DNA of 64,000 bases from Pseudomonas sp. CHM02 (GTDB taxonomy: Bacteria; Pseudomonadota; Gammaproteobacteria; Pseudomonadales; Pseudomonadaceae). The notes beneath the pieces are model-generated. The model worked only from the letters and a program-made list of their open reading frames with translations, did no database searches and was not told where the DNA came from. Made by a program: the position numbers and the translations under genes. The stretch covers positions 62,001 to 126,000 of the forward strand of contig NZ_JFCA01000001.1 in assembly GCF_000612585.1 (NCBI RefSeq), in the 5' to 3' direction. Positions within the stretch are counted from its first letter, which is position 1. The number at the start of each line of letters is the position of its first letter. Positions 53,765 to 63,497 of this stretch are shown one piece after another.

Positions 53765-54424
53765 TTAAGCGAGGAGGTCTTCGTAGAAAGCACCGTAGGG
53801 TTTGCTCGGGTGGGCGATCTGGATTTCCAGGATCCACAGCCCGGCATTCGGGTAGTGCTCGAAATCACCCAGGTCGCCGCCGCGATGGATGGCGTGGGGG
53901 AAGTCGCTGACGCGGTGGCCCTTGATGTCGAGGTTGAGTTGCCAGCCCATGGCCTGGGCTTGTTCTTCGGCATAGCGATAAAGCTCCAGGCCGACGACCT
54001 GGTCGTTTTTCCAGCGGGCCTGTACGCGGTCGAACAGGGCTTTGGCGGCGCTGGCGCAGGCGTGCATGTGCGGGTCGTTGCCGGTGGCGAACGTGGCGCC
54101 GGCATCACCTTCGTGGCCTTGCCAGACGGCGCCCATGTCGATGAAGAAAATGTCGTTGTCGCCCAATACCGGATCGCCGTCGGAGCGTTGTTTGAAGGTT
54201 TTGAGGGTGTTGGCGCCAAAGCGCACCAGCAGTGGGTGCCAGATGCGTTGCATGTCGAGATCGGCGAGGACTTGCTTGCCCAGGTCGCGGGCTTCGGATT
54301 CGAGCATGCCGGGACGGATGCGTTGGGCGAGTTGATCGATGGCTTGCCAGGTCATGGCCTGGGCGTAGCGCATGGATTCGATGCTGTAGGCGGCGCCCAC
54401 GGCTTCTTTGGGTTGTGCGGTCAC
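53765..54424 (-). CDS. M24-family metallopeptidase-like protein
   Basis: The 219-residue protein has the pita-bread fold of M24 aminopeptidases and prolidases. Metal ligands appear in IDMGAVW (Asp), HEGDAGAT (Asp), SDFPHAIH (His) and LEIQI (Glu). It lacks the N-terminal creatinase domain and so resembles short methionine-aminopeptidase-like forms. GTG 54424 is chosen because GAGGAAAA precedes it. The upstream extension enters REP sequence. Its partner gene is the GGCT-like gene downstream. Confidence 0.82.
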   Translation of the reverse strand: MTAQPKEAVGAAYSIESMRYAQAMTWQAIDQLAQRIRPGMLESEARDLGKQVLADLDMQRIWHPLLVRFGANTLKTFKQRSDGDPVLGDNDIFFIDMGAVWQGHEGDAGATFATGNDPHMHACASAAKALFDRVQARWKNDQVVGLELYRYAEEQAQAMGWQLNLDIKGHRVSDFPHAIHRGGDLGDFEHYPNAGLWILEIQIAHPSKPYGAFYEDLLA

Positions 54425-54539
54425 CGGCTTTTCCTCGGGTTGAGCAGCATCGTTCGTTATGCGTTTTACTATATAGCGCGGCGCTGGCCCAGCCAAAGCG
54501 TAAAGCGGCTGTGCGACGACTTTTTCGGCTGAAAACTTC

Positions 54540-54629
54540 TGTAGGAGCTGGCTTGCCGGCGATAGCGGTGGATCAGGTAGCACTAATGTCTGCTGCACCA
54601 CCGCTATCGCCAGCAAGCCGGCTCCTACG
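54540..54629. repeat. paired REP element (GTAGGAGCTGGC variant)
   Basis: Inverted copies of a GTAGGAGCTGGCTTGCCGGCG unit lie between the DUF4337 gene and the M24 gene. The right copy keeps the common GCCGGCTCCTAC end. Confidence 0.88.
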
Positions 54630-54642
54630 TTCGGTGGTTTTT

Positions 54643-55221
54643 TTAGAGATGCAGCCACGCCAGGCCGCCCAGCACCACGGCGGCGGCGCCGGCGGTGTAC
54701 GACAGGCGCTTGAGCCATTCCTTGCGCGTCAGCAACGTGATCGCCGCCAACGAAATCGCGATCTGGATCGCGGTCATCGCCTGGGCCCAGCGGTGATGCT
54801 GGTGCAACGCCTGCTCGGACTTTTCATCCCATTCCTTTGACGTGGCCTCAAGCTTTTCCGCCTGTTTGCGCACGTCTTCCTTCTGGCTCCTGTAGCGCTC
54901 GATCTCGTCCTTGTAATGCGCCACGTCGACACCGGGAATGTGAGTGGCCAGTTCCGCAAGGTTTTGCCGGCTGGATTTGGCTTGGTAGTAGTTCCACTGG
55001 TTGGCGGCTTCGGTCTTGATGATGGCGGCGTTGTTCTTGTCCATCGCCGCTTCGCTTTCGGTGGAGCCGGCCTGGTAGCTGAGCATGGCGCCGAGGGTGG
55101 CCATGAGGGCGGTCATCACGGCGATGCGGCTGGCGAAATTGTCGCCGCGGCCGTGGGCCTGTTCGGTGGTGTGCTCGAGGTGTTTTTCGTGGGGGCTGGG
55201 GACTTCGAAGGCTTCGGACAT
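54643..55221 (-). CDS. DUF4337 family membrane protein
   Basis: The 192-residue protein has one hydrophobic segment near residues 33-50, a long charged helix (about 60-140, coiled-coil-like) and a C-terminal hydrophobic pair (about 145-190, ending WLHL). This is the DUF4337 layout. It is probably an inner-membrane protein with cytosolic helices. Function is unknown. Confidence 0.82.
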   Translation of the reverse strand: MSEAFEVPSPHEKHLEHTTEQAHGRGDNFASRIAVMTALMATLGAMLSYQAGSTESEAAMDKNNAAIIKTEAANQWNYYQAKSSRQNLAELATHIPGVDVAHYKDEIERYRSQKEDVRKQAEKLEATSKEWDEKSEQALHQHHRWAQAMTAIQIAISLAAITLLTRKEWLKRLSYTAGAAAVVLGGLAWLHL

Positions 55222-55275
55222 GGGGGCGTCTGTGAAGGGACTGAGGGACTCTGATTCTTCACCAGCGAAGCTGTC

Positions 55276-56160
55276 TCAACCCTGTACGTAACGCTGCAAA
55301 CCTTCCACCAGGGCGTCGAACATCACGCGGCAGCGCGGGCTGTTGCGCAGGTCTTCGTGCATGGTCACCCACGTGTCCAACTTGATCGAAAAGCCCTCCG
55401 GCAGGACTCGACGCAGACGCGGATCGCGCTTGGCCAGTTGCACCTGGCAGCCGCCGATACCGGCACCGGCGCGGATCAATGCCAGTTGCGCCAAATCGCT
55501 GTCGCTGCTGAGGGCGAAGGCGCTGCGTTCGAAGCCCTTGATGGCCATGCTGCGGATAAACGCATTTTCCTGGTCGAAACCGATCACGGAGTGGCCCGCC
55601 AAGTCGTGTATCTGCAGGGGCAGGCCATGCTGTTGCAGGTAATCGTCGCGGGCATGCAGGCCGACTTCGATCAGGCCAATGCGTCGCGCCAAGAGTTGTT
55701 CCTGGCTTGGCCGGACCATGCGCACGGCGATGTCGGCTTCCAGTTGCAGCAGGTCGCTCAGGCGGTTGGTCAGCACCAGTTCGACCTTGAGGTGCGGGTG
55801 GGTCTGGCGCAATTGCGTGAGGATCGGCGGTAGCACTTCTACCCCGACCACCTCGCTGGCCGACACGCGCACCACGCCGCGCACTTCATCCCCTTGGGCA
55901 GACGCCGCACGCTCAAGCGCCGCCGCCGTGCGTTCCATGGTTTCGGCATGGGCGCGCAGGGTGCGGGCCATCGCCGTGGGCAGCAAACCGGTCGGTGAAC
56001 GGGTAAACAGCACCACGCCCAGCGCCGTTTCCAGCGCGGCAATATGCCGACCGACCGTGGGCTGTGTAATGCCGAGCTGCCGTGCGGCCCCCGACAACGA
56101 TCCTTCCCTGAACACGCCGAGGAACGACCGGTAAAGCTCCCAACCAATATTCGTTGCCAT
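55276..56160 (-). CDS. LysR-family transcriptional regulator
   Basis: The 294-residue protein has an N-terminal LysR winged helix (about 5-65, with LSGAARQLGITQPTVGRHIAALE) and a periplasmic-binding-like effector domain. Start 56160 gives the usual N-terminus. It is divergent from the epimerase-like gene across 93 bp and probably controls that gene and the SDR after it. Confidence 0.9.
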   Translation of the reverse strand: MATNIGWELYRSFLGVFREGSLSGAARQLGITQPTVGRHIAALETALGVVLFTRSPTGLLPTAMARTLRAHAETMERTAAALERAASAQGDEVRGVVRVSASEVVGVEVLPPILTQLRQTHPHLKVELVLTNRLSDLLQLEADIAVRMVRPSQEQLLARRIGLIEVGLHARDDYLQQHGLPLQIHDLAGHSVIGFDQENAFIRSMAIKGFERSAFALSSDSDLAQLALIRAGAGIGGCQVQLAKRDPRLRRVLPEGFSIKLDTWVTMHEDLRNSPRCRVMFDALVEGLQRYVQG

Positions 56161-56253
56161 GCATAAATGTATAGCGACTCGATGGTCTTCGACAATTCCT
56201 CTATAGCTGCGCCACGCAGACAATGTTCTCACCAACCAACGTGGGAGCGTGTG

Positions 56254-57222
56254 ATGAGCAAAGTACTGGTATTGGGTGCAACCGGTGGCATTGGCGGCGA
56301 AATGGCGCGTCAGCTGCATGCGGCGGGTTGGCAGGTGTGCGCGTTGACCCGTGATGTCGACAAGGCCCGTGGCCAGAACGCTGCGTTTACCTGGCTTGAA
56401 GGGGATGCGCTCAAGCGCAAGGACGTGCTGGCAGCGGCCCGAGGCTGTGCAGTGATCGTTCACGCGGTGAACCCGCCAGGCTATCGACGCTGGGCCGAAC
56501 TGGTGCTGCCGATGATCGACAACACCATCGCTGCGGCCATCGCCGAAGGCGCCACCATCGTGTTGCCCGGTACCGTCTACAACTTCGGGCCGGACGCTTT
56601 CCCTTTGCTGCACGAAGACTCTCCCCAGCACCCGAAAACCCGCAAGGGCGCGATCCGTGTGCAACTGGAGCAGCGTTTATATGCAGCTTCAGGCAACGGC
56701 GCACGGGTGCTGATTGTGCGCGCCGGGGATTTTTTCGGCGCCCAGACGGCCAACAGCTGGTTTTCACAAGGCTTGGTCAACGCTGGCAAACCGGTGCACA
56801 GCGTCAATTATCCGGGCGCGCGAGGTGTGGCCCATCAATGGGCGTACCTGCCCGATGTGGCGCGCACAATGGTCGAGTTGCTGGAGCGCCGCGACACCCT
56901 GGAGGCGTTTGCACGTTTTCATATGGCCGGGCATACGGACGCGGATGGTACGCAGATGAGCCGGGCGATCCAGCGCGTGGTGCTGCGCAGGACGGGGCAG
57001 CAGCCGGTCGTCAGAACGTTCCCCTGGTGGCTGCTGAAAATGGTCTCTCCTTTTGTCGCCACCTTCCGCGAAATGCTGGAGATGCGTTACCTGTGGCAAA
57101 CCCCCGTGCTGCTCGATAACACCCGGCTGGTTCAGGTGTTGGGTGCGGAGCCTTGTACGCCGCTGGATGAAGCGGTGGAGACGGCCCTGACCGGTATGGG
57201 CTGCCTGCCGCGGGCATTGTGA
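56254..57222 (+). CDS. NAD-dependent epimerase/dehydratase family protein
   Basis: The 322-residue protein is an extended SDR with cofactor motif GATGGIGG and the TVYNFG segment that holds the active-site Tyr. The longer frame from 56167 precedes the Shine-Dalgarno (GGGAG at about 56243) and is rejected. It is divergent from the LysR gene and followed by another SDR gene, so the three may form a redox unit. The substrate is not known. Confidence 0.87.
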   Translation: MSKVLVLGATGGIGGEMARQLHAAGWQVCALTRDVDKARGQNAAFTWLEGDALKRKDVLAAARGCAVIVHAVNPPGYRRWAELVLPMIDNTIAAAIAEGATIVLPGTVYNFGPDAFPLLHEDSPQHPKTRKGAIRVQLEQRLYAASGNGARVLIVRAGDFFGAQTANSWFSQGLVNAGKPVHSVNYPGARGVAHQWAYLPDVARTMVELLERRDTLEAFARFHMAGHTDADGTQMSRAIQRVVLRRTGQQPVVRTFPWWLLKMVSPFVATFREMLEMRYLWQTPVLLDNTRLVQVLGAEPCTPLDEAVETALTGMGCLPRAL

Positions 57223-57318
57223 AGTTTGGCTCGAAGGGGCATGCGGCATCGGCCTCTACTGGGTAAGGGGCGGAGCGCTGATACTGGGTGGGTTCGTTCA
57301 TTCAGAGGATTACCCTTC

Positions 57319-58167
57319 ATGACGTCTTCAAGTGCAAAACCCGTTTGGTTTATCACCGGCTGCTCCACCGGTTTCGGTCGCTACCTGGCACTGCACACCC
57401 TCAGCCTTGGCTACCCGACCGTCGTCACCGCTCGTGATCCGCTGCAGGTGCAGGACATCGTCACCGATTACGCCGAAAACGCCTTGGTGCTGGCGTTGGA
57501 CGTGACCGACCCGGCCCAGGTGCGTAAGGCGGTAAAAGCCGCTGAAGATCACTTCGGTCACATCGATGTGCTGGTCAACAATGCCGGCATCGGCTATTTC
57601 GGTTCGTTCGAAGAGAGCGAGTTGGACGAAGTACGGCGCATGTTCGAGATCAACGTCTGGGGCCTCAGCGATGTCACCCGTGCCGCGCTGCCGGGTATGC
57701 GTGCCCGGCGTTCCGGCACCGTGGTGAATGTGTCGTCAGTGGGCGGGATCACGGCTTTCCCGACACTGAGTTTTTACAACGCCAGCAAGTTTGCGGTGGA
57801 GGCGATTTCCGAGTCGTTGTCCCAGGAAGTTGCGCCGTTGGGCATCAAGGTGCTGCTGGTGGAACCGAGCGGTTTCCGCACCGACTGGGCCGGTCGCTCC
57901 GCCAATGAAGCTCCCCACGCCATTGCCGACTACCACGCCACCGCCGGCGCGCGCACGGCGTTGTTGCGCAGTATCGACGGCAAGCAAGCCGGTGACCCGG
58001 TGCGTGCAGCGATTGCCATCGTCAACGCCGTGGAGGCCGACCAACCGCCGCTGCGCCTGCTGCTGGGCAAGGCCGCGTTGGCCAATGCCCGCGCCAAGGT
58101 CGAAGCCTTGAACACGGATTTCAATGCGTGGGCCGAGGTGACTGAAGGGGCGGATTTTCCGGAATAA
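57319..58167 (+). CDS. classical SDR oxidoreductase
   Basis: The 282-residue protein has the cofactor motif TGCSTGFG, the NNAG motif and Ser...YNASK catalytic residues. The TGCSTGFGR start is typical of SDRs that act on aromatic or steroid-like ketones or quinones. It lies 96 bp after the epimerase-like gene, so co-transcription is possible. It converges with the tonB gene. Confidence 0.88.
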   Translation: MTSSSAKPVWFITGCSTGFGRYLALHTLSLGYPTVVTARDPLQVQDIVTDYAENALVLALDVTDPAQVRKAVKAAEDHFGHIDVLVNNAGIGYFGSFEESELDEVRRMFEINVWGLSDVTRAALPGMRARRSGTVVNVSSVGGITAFPTLSFYNASKFAVEAISESLSQEVAPLGIKVLLVEPSGFRTDWAGRSANEAPHAIADYHATAGARTALLRSIDGKQAGDPVRAAIAIVNAVEADQPPLRLLLGKAALANARAKVEALNTDFNAWAEVTEGADFPE

Positions 58168-58181
58168 AGGTCGCCCGCACG

Positions 58182-58976
58182 TCATTGCGCAAATACCACC
58201 GGCACTGTAAACCGCGTCTTGCTGCCCTCCGGCGGACGCGGTACCGGGGAGGCGCGGTTGATCATGTCCAGGGTTGCAGTGTCCAGCTCGGTAAAACCGG
58301 CCGAGCGCACGATGCTGGCGCTGAGTACCTTGCCGTTGCTGTCGATTTCAAAGCGCAGATACGCCACGCCCCGGTCACCTCGATCGCGGGCGTTTTGTGG
58401 GTAGCGCTTGTAGCGTTCCAAGTGGGCGAGCAATTCGGCTTCCCATTGCACCTTTTGCGCCGGGTCGGCCATGCCGCGTGAGGATTGGTTCGCGGCGGTG
58501 GTGTCGGCGCTGTGCGCATCGAGTTTGGGCGGTGCCGTGGTGGTCGAAGGGGCCGGCTGTTCTTCCTGCTTTTTAGGGGCGGTCTCGAACTCGGCGGCGT
58601 GTTCCGGCGCGGACGAGTAGCTGCCACGGGCGGCGTCCTGGAGCGGGGACGTGGCGGTTTTGGCCGCGCTCGGGCGGGGCGCCGCCACGACTTTCCTGGG
58701 CACTTCCCTTGGCGGTTTTTCCGACGGCGTATTCAGCTGTTTCTGCACCACTTTGTCCGGCGCCACTTGCAGGTCTTCTTCCACCGCCCGGGCCACGGGG
58801 GCGGCAGCCAATTCGATCATCATCGCTGCGGGGGCGGCTTCGGCCACCGTCACGCTGGGCGTATGCAGCCACCACGCGATAAGACCGGCGTAGACGCTCA
58901 GGGTGATCAGCGTTGCGACACTCCACAGGGCCTTGCGTGGTGGGTTGAGGTAGTCGGGGGCGGTCTTGGAAGTCAT
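58182..58976 (-). CDS. TonB-type energy transducer (HasB-like)
   Basis: The 264-residue protein has an N-terminal membrane anchor (about 17-40), a Pro/Ala/Glu/Lys-rich periplasmic linker (about 60-170), and a C-terminal TonB domain (about 185-264, with AHLERYKRYPQNARDRGDRG and YLRFEI). It energises the nearby outer-membrane receptor. A terminator separates it from that receptor gene, so read-through or its own promoter is needed. HasB is the paralog dedicated to heme receptors. Confidence 0.87.
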   Translation of the reverse strand: MTSKTAPDYLNPPRKALWSVATLITLSVYAGLIAWWLHTPSVTVAEAAPAAMMIELAAAPVARAVEEDLQVAPDKVVQKQLNTPSEKPPREVPRKVVAAPRPSAAKTATSPLQDAARGSYSSAPEHAAEFETAPKKQEEQPAPSTTTAPPKLDAHSADTTAANQSSRGMADPAQKVQWEAELLAHLERYKRYPQNARDRGDRGVAYLRFEIDSNGKVLSASIVRSAGFTELDTATLDMINRASPVPRPPEGSKTRFTVPVVFAQ

Positions 58977-59000
58977 GGGTTCATCAATAGGGATCAACGT

Positions 59001-59029
59001 AAAACGGGATGCCGAACACCGGCATCCCG
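59001..59029 (-). terminator. terminator after the receptor gene
   Basis: On the minus strand CGGGATGCCG pairs with CGGCATCCCG around GTGTT and is followed by TTTT. It lies between the receptor gene and tonB. Confidence 0.8.
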
Positions 59030-59048
59030 CGCTTCAACCAAAGCAAGG

Positions 59049-61787
59049 TCAGAACTTGACGGTCAACCCTGTCCGCAGCGTTCGCCCGGGCGCGGGCATG
59101 AAGCTTTGGGCCAGCGGGTCCAGGTAGTAGACGTTGGTGAGGTTCTGTACCGCGAAGTCCAACTGGGTGCCTTTGACAATTTCGAAGCTGGCGAACAGGT
59201 CGTAGATCGCTGATTTCTGGTAGTACATCTGGTTGGTGGTGATGCCGTCGTTCCACGGTTTGTTCAGCTTGGCGGTGGGCGCGCTGTTGTAGACCATGCG
59301 CCCGCCGAGCACGAGGCGGTTTTCAAACCAGCGGCTGCCCAGGGTGGTGTTGACGGAGTACTTGGGCGGGTTCTGGGTGTTGGTGTAGGAGCCGGGGAAG
59401 CCGCCGTCGACGCAGTTGGGCGTCGGCGTGTCCAGTTCGTCGGTGAGTTTCTTCGCGATGTCCGGGGCGCAGGTCTTGGCGTTCAGGTAGTAGGTGGCGG
59501 AGATGTCGGTGAACACCCGGCCCATGTCATAGCTGGTTTGCAACTCGATACCCTTGACCGTGAAGCTGTCGACGTTCTGCAGGTTGCCGGCAAAGATGTC
59601 GGTGTAGTCACGGGTGATGTAGTTTTCGATCTCGTTGTTGAAGTAGGCAAGTTTGGCGGCGGCAGTGTCGCCTTCGATCAGCACGCTGTTTTGCAGGGTG
59701 CTGGCACCGAACTCCCAGTTCTTGCTGCGCTCGGGCTTGATGCCGTCAGTGGGCACGGCGGCCGTGAACAAACCCAGGGTGGATTCGAACAGGCTCGGCA
59801 TGCGCACGCCTTCGTTGTAGTTGAGGTAGACGAAGCTGTTATCGGTAAGGTTCAGCTTCACGCCAAACGACGGTGCGAAGGCCTGGTCCTGGCGTTCGAT
59901 GGGCGGCGCAAAGGAATAACTGGTTGGCTCGTCATCCGCGTCGAAGGTCGCCGGGCTGGCCTTGCGGTTGTGGTCCTTGCTGTTGAATTCGCTGTAGCGA
60001 CCGCCAGCCGTCAGGGTCAGGCGCTCGATCGGTTTCCATTCCAGCGAGGTCACCAGGCTGCTTTCTTCGCGTTCGCCACTGCGGATAAAACGGTTTTACT
60101 GCAGGTCCGACAACAGCACCGGTGAGTTGTCATCGGGGCCCAGGTCTTCGGTCTGATAGGCGCCGCCGTACGTCCAGGCGAACTTGCCGGCACGGGTGTC
60201 GAAGCGCGAGGTGTTGCTCAGGTCCACGCCCCAGCGCTCGTCCTTGGTGCGGTTGCGCAAGGCATCCTTGTAGGTATCGCCGAGCGGGTCCGCATCGTCC
60301 TCGTGGCCATACAGCGGCGTCACCGTGACCAGGCCGTTGAAGGCTTCGCTCTGGGCTTTGGTGGCCCAGACGTTGGCGCTCAGATCAATCAGCGGGTTGT
60401 CTTCGGGCTTGTAGGTATAGCGTGCGGTGTAGGCGTTGATTCGCATGCTGCCCGGGTCCCATTGCGGCACGCTGCCGCTGGTATTGCGGATGACCTGCGA
60501 CGGCATCACTTCGCCGTATTTGCCATCGGTGTAGCGGTAGGTCAGCTCCAGTTTCTGGTCCGTTGCCGGTTTGATGATGGCTTTGAGCAGCACCGATTCA
60601 GTGTCGGTCGAGGTGTTGAAGACTTCGCTGTCCGGCTTGAAGAATTTCGCCGCGCTGTTGGCCTCCTGGGTGACGTAGATGTACTTGCGGGTGGCCGGGT
60701 CGTATCGACGGACCTGCTGGAACACCTGGTACTTCTTGAAGCCCTTTTTGCCGGCGTAATAGTTGCCGCTCTGGCGCTGGGAATAGGCCGCGACAAAATC
60801 GACTGTGTCGCTGGTACTGGCAAACGCGACGCTGCCGGAATGGGCCGGTGAACCGAGCAGGCCGTTGCTGCCGTGATGCGGCGTGGCCTTGTACGTGTCG
60901 GGTGCATCGACGCTGTTGCTCGACAAGTCGCCTTTGAGGCGCACGCCGTAGGTTTCGCCGTCCTTGAGAATGTCCTTGGGTTGCAGGGTTTTCATCTTGA
61001 CCATGCCACCGATGGCGCCCGCCGCATCGGCGCCGAGGCTGGGGCCTTTATCGACGCTGATTTCGCTGATCAGGTCGGGGTCGATGTAGCTGCGTTGCTG
61101 CATGCCGCTGTAGCCGCGGTAGGCATCGATGGCCTGCTGGCTGCCGTCGATGGTCACCGGCACCCGGCTCTGCCCCTGGATGCCGCGGATGTTCACGTCC
61201 AGCGCGCCGCCATTGCGCGCATCACCGGTTTGCACGCCGGGCACGCCCTTGAGGATGTCGGCGGGGGAGGAGCCGCGGAAGCGGTTGATGGTGTCGCCGG
61301 CGATAAACACGCTGGAGCCTGCCTTGGTGTAGACCTGCGCGGCGGCACCGGTCAGGCGGCTGGTCTGGCCGCCCTTGATGGTCACGGGGCCGAGCATTTC
61401 CGTATCGTCGAGATCCTCCAGGCCGGCGTTGGCGGCATTGCGGCGGCTGAGAATCAGGCTGCGCTGGACGTCGATTTTCCAGTTCACCGGTGCATCGCCC
61501 AGCAGGCGTTGCAGGGCCTGTTCCTGGGTGAAGTTCCCGCGCAAGGCTTGGGCTTGCAGGCCATCCACCAGTCCGGCTTCCAGGCCCAGTTGCAAGTTGG
61601 CCTGGCGTGCAAAGGCGCTCAGTGCGGTGGTCAGCGGTTGTGCGGGAATGTCGAAGAATCGCGTCGCCTGATCACTCGGCGTGCCGCTGGCTTCTGCGGC
61701 CAATGCCAGAGAGGGCTGGAAAATCGCGCTGTGGATGGCAGCGCACAGGATGGCCAGTGCCAACGGTGCAGGTGATCGGTGACCCAT
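59049..61787 (-). pseudogene. TonB-dependent receptor (HasR-like, STN domain), interrupted by an in-frame TAA
   Basis: The frame from ATG 61787 encodes a signal peptide, an STN signalling domain (about 44-114), a plug domain (about 135-250, with RGIQGQSRVPVTIDGSQQ and the DPDLISEISVDKGPS stretch) and the start of a barrel. A TAA at 60098-60096 stops it after 563 residues. The same frame then continues without shift for 348 codons to the true end TVKF* at 59049, so the full product would be 912 positions. The right half carries normal barrel strands and the C-terminal Phe. It is a HasR-type heme receptor by resemblance. One C-to-T change could create the TAA from CAA. Either it is a recent pseudogene, or the base is a sequencing error. 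Confidence 0.85.
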
Positions 61788-61881
61788 GTTTCGTCGCCTT
61801 AGCGTTTGGTATTGCGAGTCATTCGCACTACAAGGAGCTACAAAGACGAACACCAGCGCGATTTTTTTCAGGCCCGCGCAT

Positions 61882-62823
61882 TTATTTTTCAATAATCGGT
61901 TTTTTGTGGCCGATGACTCTCAGCAGCGGCGAATATTCATGCACCTCACCACCGATCGGCGCGACCAGCGCTTGCAAGGCGCGGCGGGTGTCGCGCATGT
62001 CGTAGAGACCGGTCACGCGTTTGTTCGCCAGGGCCGGGTCGTTGATCACGATCCAGCCGTGCTGGTAGCGCTCCAGTTGCTCGACGACCTGAGCGACGCT
62101 GACGTTTTCGAAAAATTGCGTGCCATTGATCCAGCCTGCGACTTCCGTAGGCGCCACTGATGTTTGCGTTGCCTTGCCGCTTTGCCGGTCGATCCACAGG
62201 CGTTGTCCGGCCGTGAGGCGGTACTGTTTGTTCACGCCCACCGTGCCGTCGCGCACTTCCACGGCCAGGCCGTTTTGGCTGCGGGCAACGTCGAAGGCGG
62301 TGCCCAGTACGCGAACCACCGCGTCGTCGCTGCGCACTTCGAACGGGGTCTGGGCGTCATGCACGACGTCGAAAAACACCTCGCCCTGCATCAACGTGAC
62401 CTGGCGCAGCGCGCCGTCGAAGGCCACGTTCACCGCACTGTGCGGTGCCAGCGTCAGGCGGCTGCCGTCGCTCAACGTGACCTCGCGGGTCTGCGCGGTG
62501 GCGGTGCTGTAGTCCGCACGCCACGCGGGGTTGAATACCAGCGCCGCGCCTACCGCCAACATGCTGATACACGCAGCGACCCGCCATGGTCGGTGCGAGC
62601 GGGCCAGACGTGGCCAGTGTGTGCGAGTCGTGGGCGCTTGCTGGTCGAGGGCGTCCATGGCGCGATTGACCTGCGCCCAGGCCTCGAAATGCTCATCGTC
62701 GCTGTGCAGCCAGCGGTCGAAATCGTCGAAGCGTTCCGGTTGGGCCTGCAGGTCCAGCAACCACTGGCCGGCATCTTCCAGGCTGCGTGCCGAAACAGTC
62801 CGGGACGGTTGGGCGTCATGCAT
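61882..62823 (-). CDS. FecR-family anti-sigma factor (HasS-like)
   Basis: The 313-residue protein has a cytosolic sigma-binding N-terminus (about 1-80), one membrane segment (about 90-108) and a periplasmic FecR domain (about 115-210) plus a C-terminal STN-like portion. It should hold the sigma factor inactive until the receptor's STN domain signals. The start overlaps the sigma gene by 8 bp. It precedes the receptor gene, as expected. Confidence 0.9.
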   Translation of the reverse strand: MHDAQPSRTVSARSLEDAGQWLLDLQAQPERFDDFDRWLHSDDEHFEAWAQVNRAMDALDQQAPTTRTHWPRLARSHRPWRVAACISMLAVGAALVFNPAWRADYSTATAQTREVTLSDGSRLTLAPHSAVNVAFDGALRQVTLMQGEVFFDVVHDAQTPFEVRSDDAVVRVLGTAFDVARSQNGLAVEVRDGTVGVNKQYRLTAGQRLWIDRQSGKATQTSVAPTEVAGWINGTQFFENVSVAQVVEQLERYQHGWIVINDPALANKRVTGLYDMRDTRRALQALVAPIGGEVHEYSPLLRVIGHKKPIIEK

Positions 62824-63343
62824 ACGGGCGTTCCTTACTGTGCGCGCCGTGGGTGGCGACGCTCGAGGCCAGGTGAACGATGGCGTCCTTGACCAGGCGA
62901 TGGGCGGTGGAAAGCGAAATATTGAGATGATCGGCGGTTTGCTGCAACGTGAAACCGCCCAGGCGATGCATCTCGACCGCGATACGCATTTGTTCGGGCA
63001 GGCTGGCCAGGGCGGCAGCGATGCGGCTGGCGTCGTCGCCATGCACCACGCGTTGTTCCGGCGACAACTCCTGGCCCGGACGCATCCACTGCGCGGGCAT
63101 TTTCTGCTGGCGTTTCTCGGTGGCCTGGCGGCGCACGGCGTCCAGCGCCAGGTTGCGCACGATCCGGTAAAGGTAGGCCACCGGTTGTTCGACCGGGTCA
63201 TCCGCGTTGCCGCAAAAACGCAGGAACGCGTCCTGCACCACATCTTCGGCGCGTGCGTGATCGCCCACCACAACCTTGGCGTAGTTGATCAGTGCAGGGC
63301 GATGGTCGAGGTAGAGTTGCAGCCTGGCGGCGTTGTCGGTCAC
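62816..63343 (-). CDS. ECF sigma factor (FecI/HasI-like)
   Basis: The 175-residue protein has ECF sigma region 2 (about 12-75, with AEDVVQDAFLRF and AYLYRIVRNLALD) and region 4 (about 115-165, with GGFTLQQTADHLNIS). It would direct transcription of the receptor gene on signal. It starts at GTG 63343. A Fur box lies just upstream, so iron starvation should switch on the locus. Confidence 0.92.
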   Translation of the reverse strand: MTDNAARLQLYLDHRPALINYAKVVVGDHARAEDVVQDAFLRFCGNADDPVEQPVAYLYRIVRNLALDAVRRQATEKRQQKMPAQWMRPGQELSPEQRVVHGDDASRIAAALASLPEQMRIAVEMHRLGGFTLQQTADHLNISLSTAHRLVKDAIVHLASSVATHGAHSKERPYA

Positions 63344-63390
63344 AGCGAAACTCGAAAAGAGATCAGAGCCTGGAGCGCGGCGACGTTAAT

Positions 63391-63412
63391 TTAATTGAGA
63401 GTAATTATCAAT
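63391..63412. promoter_or_regulatory. Fur box upstream of the ECF sigma gene
   Basis: On the minus strand ATTGATAATTACTCTCAATT matches the Pseudomonas Fur-box pattern (GATAAT-like half plus TCTCAATT). It lies 48 bp upstream of the GTG start, where Fur would block transcription when iron is plentiful. Confidence 0.75.
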
Positions 63413-63497
63413 ACCGGGTCGCGACGGTTGCTTGCAGGCAACGTGGGCCGCTATTGTGCTGAATCCTTTTAGTCCTTCGCCCCAGGGATCTGTTGTG

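Noticed and set aside
18799-54629. Dispersed repeats as a CRISPR array
   Set aside because: Copies are scattered singly or in inverted pairs at gene ends, with no regular spacers and no cas genes.
59049-61892. Two separate receptor genes
   Set aside because: The two open frames are in the same phase, separated by one stop codon. The downstream part has no signal peptide, STN or plug domain, so it is the second half of one gene.
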